Assembly (NCBI GenBank): GCA_001683985.1
Contig: MAEO01000229.1
Span: forward strand, 2,872 to 36,700
Direction of reading: 5' to 3'
Length of the DNA: 33,829 nucleotides
Source: Smithella sp. M82
GTDB taxonomy: Bacteria; Desulfobacterota; Syntrophia; Syntrophales; Smithellaceae
Of this stretch, positions 16,414 to 25,608 are shown piece after piece. The notes beneath the pieces are model-generated. The model had not been told where the DNA came from and made no database searches. It was given only the letters and a program-made list of their open reading frames with translations. Position 1 is the first letter of the stretch. Every line of letters starts with the position of its first letter. The translations under genes were made by a program, and so were the position numbers.

Positions 16414-17997
16414 ATGTACTGCGAATACTGGAATTTAAATAAACCGCCTTTCGATAATGTGCCCGATTCTTCAATGTATGTAGACTGCCATGAATCCATG
16501 GAAGATGTTATTTCCGAAACAATTTTTGCCATTAAAGAAGGCAATGAATGCTTTGCCGTTATTGTAGGTGATGTAGGCCTGGGCAAAACTCTTTCTCTGC
16601 GAATTATCATTGATTCACTGGAACCGGAAAAATATAAGGTCGCGTTAATTACCAATCCCGCCCTTTCTTTTATACAGTTGTTGAGGGAAATTATCGGACA
16701 AATAACCGGTGCGCAATGTCAGGAAACGAAAAAAGTCGATTTATTGGAAATATTCAATCGCCTTCTGTTTGAGACAAACGATCAGGGTAAGAAAATTGTA
16801 ATCGTCATTGATGAATCCAATGTTTTATCTTCCGGTAATCTGGATGATTTGCGTCTTTTAACCAATATGCAGGATGACGATCGTAATCTTTTTACATTGA
16901 TTCTTGCCGGTCAGATGGAACTGGCACAGAAGCTGGAAAATCCCAAGAGGGCTAATTTATTTCAACGTATCGGCACCTATTGCCATATAGAAAAATTACC
17001 ATCGGAAGCGGCGGTCAAGACTTACATCAAATCAAGACTCAAGCTCGCCGGCAATCAGAAACAGATATTTGCCGATGACGCCATTCCTGTAATCTGGGAA
17101 TTTTCCGAACACGGCGTTCCCCGTCTAATCAACAAAATATGTAAACTTTGTCTGAAAGCGGGAGAAACAAACGAATTCAAGATTATCACAGGCGAAGTCG
17201 CCTCACAAATAGCCGATCGTTTCCAGAAATTAAGTAACGCCGCCTCGCAAAAACGAAAATTGCAGGCTCCTCCGGAAATAGAGATACCCAAAGAAGAAAT
17301 TTCCGAAAAACCGGAAGTTAAAGAGTCAAAGAAAAAATCCAGGTCTTCAACCGCAAAAAAAGCTGTTTCAAAATCAAAAGTTTCTTCAACTCCGGTTCCT
17401 CCAACACCGGAAACTATTGTTGTTGAAACAAACGAATTTCCTTCAAGGAAGGTTTTGCCGGAATCTGCTATTACGGAAACAAATGAAGCGGCTCCGGAAC
17501 AGATTCCAGTGCCATCTACCCCGCAACCACCGTATTTCATTCCTGTTGAGAAGAAAGTTGTGCCGCCACAAGCAGCTTCAACTGATATTTCCTGTCTACA
17601 GGAAGCGAAGAACACGGAATCAACGGTAGTTCCTCTGGCACGAACTTCTTCAACTTATGTTCCACTTCCTCAGGAAGCAAATATAAAACCTCCGGCAGAA
17701 TCTTTTTCAACTCCAGAAGAAAAAGAAGAACAACCCACAAAAGTTGAGCAGGAAGTTTACGAAGAAGTATTTGTATGCAAACAGAAAGTTAAAATGTCGA
17801 TTCCTGATAATATTATAAGACAGGCAAAATTGGCAAATTCCGACAGTAAAAACAAATTGGCAGGTTATTGGTCGGCACAAGTTATTAAGGAAAATCCGCA
17901 TGTCATGCATTCACCGGCTGTTGATCCGGTTTCAATCTGGTTTGAAATTAAAAATATTATTTTAAGTAAGTTCAACGATGTATCGGGCAACAACTGA
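16414..17997 (+). CDS. ExeA/GspA-like AAA ATPase with long C-terminal extension
   Basis: The first 270 residues match the ExeA/TniB-like ATPase family: start MYCEYWNLNKPPFDNVPD, Walker A GDVGLGKT (52-59), Walker B IVIVIDES (about 128-135), sensor region LFTLILAGQMELAQKL, FQRIGTYCHI, and the small-domain motif GVPRLINKICKLCL. ExeA relatives power secretion-pore assembly or act in pili and transposition. Residues about 285-445 form a Lys/Glu then Pro/Thr/Ser-rich linker with many PP steps. The last 80 residues look folded again (KVKMSIPDNIIRQAKLANSD, then LAGYWSAQVIKENP and SIWFEIKNIIL) and are not recognised. No transmembrane span or peptidoglycan-binding domain is visible, unlike classical ExeA. 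AGGGAG precedes the ATG. Flanked by HTH and TPR genes. Confidence 0.8.
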   Translation: MYCEYWNLNKPPFDNVPDSSMYVDCHESMEDVISETIFAIKEGNECFAVIVGDVGLGKTLSLRIIIDSLEPEKYKVALITNPALSFIQLLREIIGQITGAQCQETKKVDLLEIFNRLLFETNDQGKKIVIVIDESNVLSSGNLDDLRLLTNMQDDDRNLFTLILAGQMELAQKLENPKRANLFQRIGTYCHIEKLPSEAAVKTYIKSRLKLAGNQKQIFADDAIPVIWEFSEHGVPRLINKICKLCLKAGETNEFKIITGEVASQIADRFQKLSNAASQKRKLQAPPEIEIPKEEISEKPEVKESKKKSRSSTAKKAVSKSKVSSTPVPPTPETIVVETNEFPSRKVLPESAITETNEAAPEQIPVPSTPQPPYFIPVEKKVVPPQAASTDISCLQEAKNTESTVVPLARTSSTYVPLPQEANIKPPAESFSTPEEKEEQPTKVEQEVYEEVFVCKQKVKMSIPDNIIRQAKLANSDSKNKLAGYWSAQVIKENPHVMHSPAVDPVSIWFEIKNIILSKFNDVSGNN

Positions 17998-18012
17998 TGC
18001 TATGAAATAATT

Positions 18013-18918
18013 ATGAAAGCTCCGGATAAAGAATCTTCAGATAAAACTTCTTCTCCTAATTCCTGTAATGCTTATCCAAAACATAATAAATTGATAATTG
18101 CCAGCCGTAAGAAAGACACTGAAAAATGCCGAAGATATGTCGAAGATTACGTCAAACTGGGTTATATTCATCTGGAAAGCAATAATTACGAAGAAGCTTT
18201 AAATTGTTTTCAAAAAATTGCGGAGATTGAGCCGGGCAATCCGAAAACATTCATCAATATCGGATATATCTATGAAAAGATGGACATGCTCGATTCTGCA
18301 AAAAAATGTTATGAAAAATCGCTGGAAATAAAAGCCGATGATATTGAAGCGATCCTCAATATCGGGAAGATATTAGAGTTGCAGGGTGATTATCACCATG
18401 CTGTCGATCAATACAAAAAGGCCATCGGAATCGCCTCGCAAGACGTGGAACCGCGTTTTTGCCTGGCCGCTTTATACGACAAACATGATATGTATGATGA
18501 AGCGCTGGACGAATATGAAAATATCATCAGGATTAATCCTGCACATGCAAAGGCTTTATACAATCTGGGCAGAATTCATTTTCAATACGGAAACTATTCT
18601 GAAGCCTCGAAAAATTTTACAACTGTTTTGGAACTGGATCCTGGAAATGCCGACGCATGGAATGATCTGGGCTCTGTTTATGAAATAAACAACGATGTTG
18701 ATAAAGCGATCTCTTCATACAATAGAGCGCTGGAAATTGATCCTTTTCATGAAGAAACCAACTTTAATCTGGCTAATATTCAATATTCATTATACCTATC
18801 GCAACCTCAAAGCGTAAACATAGATGATATTATTCAACGCCTTAATTTCGTTCTTGCTCGAAATCCTGGCAACAAAAAAGCCCGGGAACTTCTCAATGAA
18901 ATAAGCTCTTCACAATAG
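18013..18918 (+). CDS. Tetratricopeptide-repeat protein
   Basis: A 301-residue protein made mostly of TPR repeats from about residue 45 to 285. Six to seven 34-residue units are visible, for example LGYIHLESNNYEEALNCFQK, NIGYIYEKMDMLDSAKKCYE and DLGSVYEINNDVDKAISSYN, each closing with an IxP-type turn (EIEPGNP, RINPAHA, ELDPGNA). The N-terminal 40 residues are polar and Lys-rich, with no signal peptide, so it is probably cytoplasmic. TPRs act as protein-protein scaffolds. The gene starts 15 nt after the ATPase gene, so the two are probably cotranscribed and may interact. It converges with tsaB 5 nt downstream. Confidence 0.88.
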   Translation: MKAPDKESSDKTSSPNSCNAYPKHNKLIIASRKKDTEKCRRYVEDYVKLGYIHLESNNYEEALNCFQKIAEIEPGNPKTFINIGYIYEKMDMLDSAKKCYEKSLEIKADDIEAILNIGKILELQGDYHHAVDQYKKAIGIASQDVEPRFCLAALYDKHDMYDEALDEYENIIRINPAHAKALYNLGRIHFQYGNYSEASKNFTTVLELDPGNADAWNDLGSVYEINNDVDKAISSYNRALEIDPFHEETNFNLANIQYSLYLSQPQSVNIDDIIQRLNFVLARNPGNKKARELLNEISSSQ

Positions 18919-18923
18919 AAAAA

Positions 18924-19628
18924 TCATAAATTTATTTTTTTAAAAAAAGTTTTTTTCGGATAAGCATCCGCCGAACGCAGATAGACAGGCCCAAATTTTT
19001 CCGCATCAAGTAATTCATTCCGCCTGTATTTTTCTATCCCCAGAACAGCAACAGAGGAAGCGCGAATATATTGCTGCTGCCCTGAAGCAATAACAATATT
19101 CTTTTTATTTGTGCCCCGGATAATACCGGCATATTTGATTGCCCCTTCGCCGACAAAGAACACTTCCTTTTTACAATCAGGATCAATATCCGCCGGATTT
19201 ACAACTTCGTCTGCGCCTATTTGCTCCAAAAGACCTTTCTGATTATACCGGAAATAAGCTGCATAAACCTGTCCCCTTCCGGCGTCCATTACAGAACAGA
19301 TGATTTTTGAACTTTTACCTGCATTCAACGCAAGGGCCATGAGAGAAGAAACGCCGACCGCAGGTTTTCCCGTTGCCAGTATGAATCCTTTAAGCGTACC
19401 GGCTCCGATACGCAATCCGGTAAACGAACCGGGGCCGACCGTACAGGCAAATAAATCAATATCCGTAACTCTTATTTCCGTTTGAAGGCAGGCTTGATTA
19501 ACAGCAGGTAAAAGCACTTCGGAATGATTTAAATCAACATTGATCAGGACATCATAAAGAACAACATTATCCTGCAAAATGGCTACGGACGCGGTTTTAA
19601 AAGCTGTATCAAACGCCAAAGTCAACAT
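18924..19628 (-). CDS. tsaB: tRNA threonylcarbamoyladenosine biosynthesis protein TsaB
   Basis: Non-catalytic partner of TsaD in making t6A37 of tRNAs that read ANN codons. The ASKHA fold is visible in LTLAFDTAFKTASVAI and the signature GPGSFTGLRIGAGTLKGF. The 234-residue length is usual. It follows rseP by 3 nt at the end of the uppS-cdsA-dxr-rseP run and is probably cotranscribed. Its end faces the TPR gene with only 5 nt between the two stops. The A/T-tracts there could act as a two-way terminator, but no clear hairpin is seen. Confidence 0.95.
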   Translation of the reverse strand: MLTLAFDTAFKTASVAILQDNVVLYDVLINVDLNHSEVLLPAVNQACLQTEIRVTDIDLFACTVGPGSFTGLRIGAGTLKGFILATGKPAVGVSSLMALALNAGKSSKIICSVMDAGRGQVYAAYFRYNQKGLLEQIGADEVVNPADIDPDCKKEVFFVGEGAIKYAGIIRGTNKKNIVIASGQQQYIRASSVAVLGIEKYRRNELLDAEKFGPVYLRSADAYPKKTFFKKINL

Positions 19629-19631
19629 AGC

Positions 19632-20723
19632 TCACTTAAACATTTTCATAATGTCGTTGATGAATTTTATGTTTAACCGCTCAATATCAATAAAAATTAC
19701 GAAAAGCATCAGCATCAATAAAACGGCAAATCCGATTTGCTGAGATATTTCTTTCACTTTCATGCTTATTTCTCTTCTGGTTACAATCTCAATCAGGTAG
19801 AAGAAAATATGACCGCCATCGAGAACCGGAATGGGAAAAAGATTGATTACTCCCAGATTAATGGAAAGTATAGCCATAAAAAGAATGAATGGTATTATGC
19901 CTTCTTTTACCTGAGCGCCGGCAACCTGAGCAATAAAAATCGGCCCGCCCAAAGTTCGCGGTGAAATAACTCCCTCTATAATTTTAATCACGGAAATAAC
20001 CGTCAATTTACTAATCTCCCAAGTCTTGCTCAATGAAACAGTAATTGCATCCCGGGGATTTTTTCTTTCTGTTAACATGTCTCCGGAAGGGGAAACTCCG
20101 ATAAGATATCCGGATTCTTCTTCGCCGAAAATATTTTTTGTTTTAGATAACTTCGGCTTAATTAAAAGATGCTTCTTTTCTGCATTCCTCTCTATAATAA
20201 AGTCCACATTCTTGCCTTCGCTTTGGGCTATTGCCGACTTTACTTCTTCCCAGAAGACGATTTTTTGTCCGTTAATGGAAATGATTTTATCGCCGTTCAT
20301 CATCCCCGCTTCCGCAGCCGCTCCTTCTTTTTGTAGTTCTCCGACAACAGCAGTCAGGTTCGGCAAACCGTACATATAAACAATAAAAAATATCAGTATC
20401 GCCAATAAGAAGTTAAAAACGGGACCAGCCGATACTATCAATATCCGTTTCCATACCGCCTGCTTACAGAACGATCTTTTTTCATCTTCCGGCGACAGCT
20501 CCTCATTGCCCGACTCACCCAACAATTTGACAAATCCGCCTAAAGGAATCCACGAAAGCGCATATTCCGTTTCTCCTACTTTCTTACTGACGATTTTCGG
20601 TCCGAAACCGAGAGAAAATTTTAAGACGCCCACACCGGAAATCCGGGCAACCAGAAAATGACCGAATTCATGGACAAAAATAAGAACACCAAGTAATATT
20701 ATAAAAGAAATTAAGGTAGTCAC
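19632..20723 (-). CDS. rseP: RseP site-2 zinc metalloprotease
   Basis: Inner-membrane protease that cuts anti-sigma factors and signal-peptide remnants inside the membrane. The first span holds the zinc motif HEFGH (residues 18-22 from the GTG start). A PDZ domain sits in the middle (AAAEAGMMNGDKIISINGQKI), and the last third has the conserved NLFPIPVLDGGHI with the third zinc ligand. The frame could extend to an ATG at 20768, but that adds a polar 15-residue leader inside dxr. GTG at 20723 has AAGGA seven nt upstream, overlaps the dxr stop as GTGA, and starts the family's normal VTTLISFIILLGVL. A single PDZ domain is the common form outside the enterobacteria. Confidence 0.95.
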   Translation of the reverse strand: MTTLISFIILLGVLIFVHEFGHFLVARISGVGVLKFSLGFGPKIVSKKVGETEYALSWIPLGGFVKLLGESGNEELSPEDEKRSFCKQAVWKRILIVSAGPVFNFLLAILIFFIVYMYGLPNLTAVVGELQKEGAAAEAGMMNGDKIISINGQKIVFWEEVKSAIAQSEGKNVDFIIERNAEKKHLLIKPKLSKTKNIFGEEESGYLIGVSPSGDMLTERKNPRDAITVSLSKTWEISKLTVISVIKIIEGVISPRTLGGPIFIAQVAGAQVKEGIIPFILFMAILSINLGVINLFPIPVLDGGHIFFYLIEIVTRREISMKVKEISQQIGFAVLLMLMLFVIFIDIERLNIKFINDIMKMFK

Positions 20724-21883
20724 TTCTTTATCCTTTCTATTATTTTGCCGGTCTCCCGTTTTGCCCACAAATCCGTTTGCAGAATATCATCCAACGAAGG
20801 ATTATTAACCGGATTATGACAATTGAGAATTTTTTCTATAATCTCAGGCAGATCACTAAAACGAATTTTATTCTCAATAAACGCAGATACAGCTATTTCA
20901 TCAGCGGCATTTAATACAACGGGAGCCGTACCGCCGCAAAGAGCAGCCTCATAGGCAAGTTTAAGACATGGAAATTTCTTCATATCAGGCTTGCGAAATT
21001 CCAAACTCCCCGTTTCTGCAAGATTTAGCGCCGGAAGATCATTAATTATTCTTTCCGGATAAGTTAAAGCGTATGCAATTGGCACTTTCATATCCGGAAT
21101 TCCCATTTGTGCCCCCAAAGCCCCATCAATAAATTCTATCATGGAATGTACTATACTTTGAGGATGGACTATAACATCAATGCTGTTTATGTCCATATTA
21201 AAAAACCATTTAGCTTCGATAACTTCCAATCCTTTGTTCATCATCGAAGCGGAATCGATGGTGACTTTTTTCCCCATCTTCCAGTTGGGGTGACGCAATG
21301 TTTGTGTCAGGGTAACCTTTCTTAATTCATTCCTGGTAAAATTTAGAAAAGGCCCCCCCGAAGCTGTCAAAATTATCCGCCGCAAATTTTTTCTATCATG
21401 TCCTTCCAAACATTGAAATATTGCGCTGTGCTCACTGTCTACCGGAATAATTTTCACTCTCTTTTTTATTGCTCTTCGGGTTATAATTTCTCCCGCCATA
21501 ACCATTGTTTCCTTGTTGGCCAGGGCTATGTTTTTACCCGCTTCAATCGCCGCAAGGGTCGGTATTAATCCGGCAGAACCCGCTATGGCTGAAATAACCG
21601 TATCTGCTGAAGGAAAAGAAGCAACTTCTTTCAAACCTTCTTCATCATACAACACTTTAACTTTATTTTTACTTGTTAAGGAGTCATGAAGCTTAAGCGC
21701 GGTTTCTTTGTTGCTTACAGCAACCGCTTTGGGTTTGAACTTTTCTATTTGTTTCTTGAGCAGCTTTATATTTCTTCCAGCCGTGAGAGCCTCAACCTGA
21801 AAACGCTGTGAATTTTTTTCAATGACATCAAGCGCGCTTAATCCTATTGAACCTGTTGAACCTAAAATTGTTATTTTTTTCAT
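20720..21883 (-). CDS. dxr: 1-deoxy-D-xylulose-5-phosphate reductoisomerase
   Basis: Converts DXP to MEP with NADPH in the isoprenoid pathway that IspG completes further on. The NADPH loop is at the N-terminus (ITILGSTGSIGLSALDVIE). Other signatures are LANKETMVMAG, the metal-binding VDSEHSAIFQCLEG, TASGGPFLN, HPNWKMGKKVTIDSASMMNK and VHPQSIVHSMIEF. The 387-residue length is normal. It abuts cdsA (stop and start touch) and overlaps rseP by 4 nt, so translation of the three is probably coupled. Confidence 0.97.
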   Translation of the reverse strand: MKKITILGSTGSIGLSALDVIEKNSQRFQVEALTAGRNIKLLKKQIEKFKPKAVAVSNKETALKLHDSLTSKNKVKVLYDEEGLKEVASFPSADTVISAIAGSAGLIPTLAAIEAGKNIALANKETMVMAGEIITRRAIKKRVKIIPVDSEHSAIFQCLEGHDRKNLRRIILTASGGPFLNFTRNELRKVTLTQTLRHPNWKMGKKVTIDSASMMNKGLEVIEAKWFFNMDINSIDVIVHPQSIVHSMIEFIDGALGAQMGIPDMKVPIAYALTYPERIINDLPALNLAETGSLEFRKPDMKKFPCLKLAYEAALCGGTAPVVLNAADEIAVSAFIENKIRFSDLPEIIEKILNCHNPVNNPSLDDILQTDLWAKRETGKIIERIKK

Positions 21884-22714
21884 TTATCCAATTATAAACA
21901 TACGGTAATAATAAACAAAGGGCGCAATAAAAATCAGGCAATCCAGACGATCAAGGACTCCTCCATGTCCGGGGAGAAGTGAACCGGCATCCTTAAAACC
22001 AAAAAATCTTTTTATAGCGGATTCACAAATATCGCCCAGTTGTCCGATAATGCTGCCGGTAAAACCAAGAACAGCTATTTGTATCAATGATACTTCCGGC
22101 AAAAAATAATAAGCGAAAATCAGACAGGCAGTTGTGCTTCCGGCAACCAATCCGGCAAAACCTTCCACCGTCTTACCGGGACTGACAAAAGGAATCAGTT
22201 TGTGTTTTCCAAAATATTTACCTGCATATAACGCAACTATATCGCCGATGAATGCGAGAAACAAAACAAAAAATATCCATTCAATTCCTTTATCCGTCAT
22301 TCGCAGAAAAATAAAATACGACATCAAAAAAGGTATATACATCATGCCGAAGATTACCTTGGCAACCGATAGAACATCAAACTTTGATTCTCTAATCGAC
22401 AGGACAAATATTATAAAAACAATCAACACGGACAGCGCCAACACGGCAAGTAATTGCCGGTTGTCACCAAATAAGACAACCAATGGAATAATTACCGCCA
22501 GAATCAGACCTTCAATTTTTTCTTTTACAAAATCGGGACCAAAAACTATGTTATTATACTCCCAGACTCCCGCAATAATAAAAAAAGCAACCAAAGCCGC
22601 AAAAATTTCTTTCGATCCGTACACGATAACCAAGACCAAAACAGGCGCCAGAGCAAGACCTGTCAACCACCTCTTTAACAATAAATTACTTTCCCCTGTC
22701 GTATTATCGGACAT
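21884..22714 (-). CDS. cdsA: Phosphatidate cytidylyltransferase
   Basis: Inner-membrane enzyme that makes CDP-diacylglycerol from phosphatidic acid and CTP, feeding PssA. It has about eight hydrophobic spans and the C-terminal signature: SAIKRFFGFKDAG followed by LLPGHGGVLDRLDCL. The 276-residue length is typical. AAGGA precedes the ATG. It lies 33 nt after uppS in the usual uppS-cdsA-dxr order. Confidence 0.95.
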   Translation of the reverse strand: MSDNTTGESNLLLKRWLTGLALAPVLVLVIVYGSKEIFAALVAFFIIAGVWEYNNIVFGPDFVKEKIEGLILAVIIPLVVLFGDNRQLLAVLALSVLIVFIIFVLSIRESKFDVLSVAKVIFGMMYIPFLMSYFIFLRMTDKGIEWIFFVLFLAFIGDIVALYAGKYFGKHKLIPFVSPGKTVEGFAGLVAGSTTACLIFAYYFLPEVSLIQIAVLGFTGSIIGQLGDICESAIKRFFGFKDAGSLLPGHGGVLDRLDCLIFIAPFVYYYRMFIIG

Positions 22715-22747
22715 TTATTTTCCTTTTCACATTTCACTCTTCACTTT

Positions 22748-23497
22748 TTAATCTTCACTCTTCACTTCTTTCAATTGTTCGCTTGTCAGGCCAAAACGTC
22801 TTTCACGCTTCTGATAACCGGCAATTGCTTTGAAAAGATCATCTTTCGTAAAATCAGGCCACAGTACATTGGTAAAATACAGTTCCGTGTAAGCCATCTG
22901 CCAAAGAAGAAAATTACTGATGCGATATTCGCCGCTGGTCCGAATCAACAAATCCGGATCAGGCATTCCGGAAGTATACAAATATTTACTAAAGGTCTCT
23001 TTATTAATATCATTTACGCCTATCTTGCCTTTTAAATTATCCTGAACAATTCTTTTTACAGCGCTGATAATCTCATCTCTGCCACCGTAACTCAAAGCCA
23101 GATTTAAAACCATTTTATCATTTTTTGCTGTAAATTCTTTTGTCTGCAAAAGCTTTTCTTTTACCGAAGGATGAAGACGATCTGTTTCGCCGATATTTGT
23201 AAGCCTGATTCCCTGTTTATGCAGTTCCTTTGCTTCTTTGGTCAAATATTCATCCAAAAGGAACATCAAAGCTTTTACTTCTTTTGCCGGACGTTCCCAA
23301 TTTTCTATGGAAAAGGCATACAGGGTCAGATATTCAATGCCTATTTCGCGACACGCCTTGACGACAGTCCTGACAGCCTTGACGCCTTGTCTATGTCCGC
23401 GAATTCTCCCTATTGCATGTTGTTTTGCCCAACGACCATTACCATCCATAATTATGGCTATGTGTCGCGGCAATTTATTCCAATCAATCTTTATCAT
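22748..23497 (-). CDS. uppS: Undecaprenyl diphosphate synthase (cis-prenyltransferase)
   Basis: Builds the C55 lipid carrier for peptidoglycan from FPP and IPP. The catalytic Asp lies in HIAIIMDGNGRWA (Asp18). Other signatures are GHRQGVKAV, TLYAFSIENWERP, LSYGGRDEI and the C-terminal RTSGEYRISNFLLWQ with the substrate Arg residues. The 249-residue length is normal. The ATG follows a TTGGAGC site. It is the first gene after a terminator and a possible promoter, so uppS-cdsA-dxr-rseP-tsaB may be a unit apart from the ribosomal genes upstream. Confidence 0.96.
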   Translation of the reverse strand: MIKIDWNKLPRHIAIIMDGNGRWAKQHAIGRIRGHRQGVKAVRTVVKACREIGIEYLTLYAFSIENWERPAKEVKALMFLLDEYLTKEAKELHKQGIRLTNIGETDRLHPSVKEKLLQTKEFTAKNDKMVLNLALSYGGRDEIISAVKRIVQDNLKGKIGVNDINKETFSKYLYTSGMPDPDLLIRTSGEYRISNFLLWQMAYTELYFTNVLWPDFTKDDLFKAIAGYQKRERRFGLTSEQLKEVKSED

Positions 23498-23521
23498 TGA
23501 TTTTGCTCCAATTTAGATATT

Positions 23522-23550
23522 ACTCTAACGGACAGAACAAATTTTTTCAA
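23522..23550 (-). promoter_or_regulatory. Possible promoter of the uppS-cdsA-dxr-rseP-tsaB operon
   Basis: On the minus strand TTGAAA (23550-23545) and TAGAGT (23527-23522) are 17 bp apart (5/6 and 4/6 matches). It sits between the terminator after frr and the uppS start, where a promoter is expected if the terminator works. Confidence 0.4.
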
Positions 23551-23586
23551 CATAGAATCTCATTAAATAATGCATAATAGATATCT

Positions 23587-23620
23587 AAAAAAACAAATGG
23601 GGAGTTCTTAACTCCCCATT
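23587..23620 (-). terminator. Rho-independent terminator after frr
   Basis: A perfect 11-bp stem, AATGGGGAGTT (23596-23606) with AACTCCCCATT (23610-23620), closes a 3-nt loop. On the minus strand it is followed by TGTTTTTTT (23595-23587). It lies 23 nt past the frr stop and should end the rpsB-tsf-pyrH-frr transcript. Confidence 0.85.
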
Positions 23621-23643
23621 TTACATTTTATATAAAATCCGGC

Positions 23644-24201
23644 CTAAATCTCCATTATTTCTTTTTCCTTGGCTGCAAGTATTTTATCTGTTTTTTCTAT
23701 GTATTGATCAGTCAGCTTTTGAACTTCTTCTTGTGCGGCAAAAAGCTCATCTTCGGTCATTTTATTATTTTTTTTCAGATTTTTTAATTCTTCATTAGCG
23801 TCTCTGCGGGCATTGCGGAGTTTTATTTTTCCTTCTTCCGCCATTTTTTTAACAATCTTAACAAGTTCCTTACGACGCTCTTCCGTTAATTGCGGAATAG
23901 TCAGGCGCACCGCTTTACCGTCATTTGAAGGCGTTAAACCTAAATCCGACTTTTGAATAGCTTTTTCAATTGCGCCAATTACCGAAGCATCCCAGGGAAC
24001 AATAACAATCAGACGGTTTTCCGGAATAGAAATGTTAGCAACCTGATTAATGGGGGTGGCGGCGCCGTAATAATCCACTCTTATTCCATCCAAAAGCGCA
24101 ACTGACGCTCTCCCGGTTCTTACCCTGCTGAAAGACTTGCTCAAACCGGTTATTGTTTTCTCCATTTCGTCTTTAAATTTTTGATAAATAGTTTCTTTCA
24201 T
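23644..24201 (-). CDS. frr: Ribosome recycling factor
   Basis: Splits the post-termination ribosome together with EF-G. At 185 residues it is the normal size. Family features are [17 protein letters not shown] near the N-terminus, [16 protein letters not shown], the helix-rich [20 protein letters not shown], and a long charged C-terminal helix. The AGGAG ribosome binding site is formed by the last codons of pyrH, whose stop is one nt upstream. Last gene before the terminator. Confidence 0.97.
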   Translation of the reverse strand: MKETIYQKFKDEMEKTITGLSKSFSRVRTGRASVALLDGIRVDYYGAATPINQVANISIPENRLIVIVPWDASVIGAIEKAIQKSDLGLTPSNDGKAVRLTIPQLTEERRKELVKIVKKMAEEGKIKLRNARRDANEELKNLKKNNKMTEDELFAAQEEVQKLTDQYIEKTDKILAAKEKEIMEI

Positions 24202-24202
24202 C

Positions 24203-24931
<729 letters not shown>

Positions 24932-25537
24932 CTATTTTTTTATTTCCTCTCCCAGTTGAAATCTTGCAAATCTGCGAATGACAACATTTTCACCGGTTTT
25001 GGCTATGGTGTTATTTAAAAGCGTTCCTACGGTTATATCGGTGTCTTTGATGAATTTCTGTTCCAGCAGACATACTTCTTCGTAATATTTTTTGAGTTTT
25101 CCCTCTATTATCTTATCCCAGATTTTTTCCGGTTTCTTTTCCTCCCGCAGCTGGATACGGTAAATTTCTTTTTCTCTTTCTATAACATCAGCCGGAATTT
25201 CCTCAGGCCGGACATAAAGCGGATTTGATGCGGCAATATGCATGGCAACATCTTTTGCCATTTTTTGGAAATCATCAGTCTTCGCTACAAAATCAGTTTC
25301 ACAATTTATCTCTACCATAACGCCGATTCTGCCACCCATATGAATATAAGAAGTGATTGTACCATCTTTAGCAGCTTTAGAAGATCTTTTCGTCGCTGCC
25401 GATAATCCTTTTGTTCTTAAATAATCGATTGCCTTTTCAAAATCACCGTTAGAAGCTATCAATGCTTCCTTGCAATCCATCATGCCTGTACCGGTTTTTA
25501 CTCTTAACTCTTTAACCATTGCCGAAGTTATTTCCAA
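24932..25537 (-). CDS. tsf: Elongation factor Ts (short form)
   Basis: Guanine nucleotide exchange factor for EF-Tu. The N-terminal UBA-like domain and signature are clear: VKELRVKTGTGMMDCKEAL, then the core EINCETDFVAKTDDFQ. At 201 residues it lacks the extended coiled-coil and second subdomain of the roughly 280-residue E. coli protein, but resembles the short forms known from Thermus and other bacteria; it is not a truncation. GGGAGG precedes the ATG. Between rpsB and pyrH, as usual. Confidence 0.96.
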   Translation of the reverse strand: MEITSAMVKELRVKTGTGMMDCKEALIASNGDFEKAIDYLRTKGLSAATKRSSKAAKDGTITSYIHMGGRIGVMVEINCETDFVAKTDDFQKMAKDVAMHIAASNPLYVRPEEIPADVIEREKEIYRIQLREEKKPEKIWDKIIEGKLKKYYEEVCLLEQKFIKDTDITVGTLLNNTIAKTGENVVIRRFARFQLGEEIKK

Positions 25538-25608
25538 TTTTAAATCCTCCCTTAACCTATTAATAAATCCAATAATATATTTTACAGATGTTTGAATGAT
25601 TCCCCGGT

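Noticed and set aside
17055..17615. 186-codon open frame on the minus strand
   Set aside because: Antisense to the ExeA-like gene. Its Gly/Ser/Val-rich translation is the mirror of the Pro/Thr-rich linker and the Walker domain codons.
24932..25537. EF-Ts read as truncated
   Set aside because: The 201-residue form ends in a conserved core and matches known short EF-Ts proteins. Start, stop and neighbours are normal.
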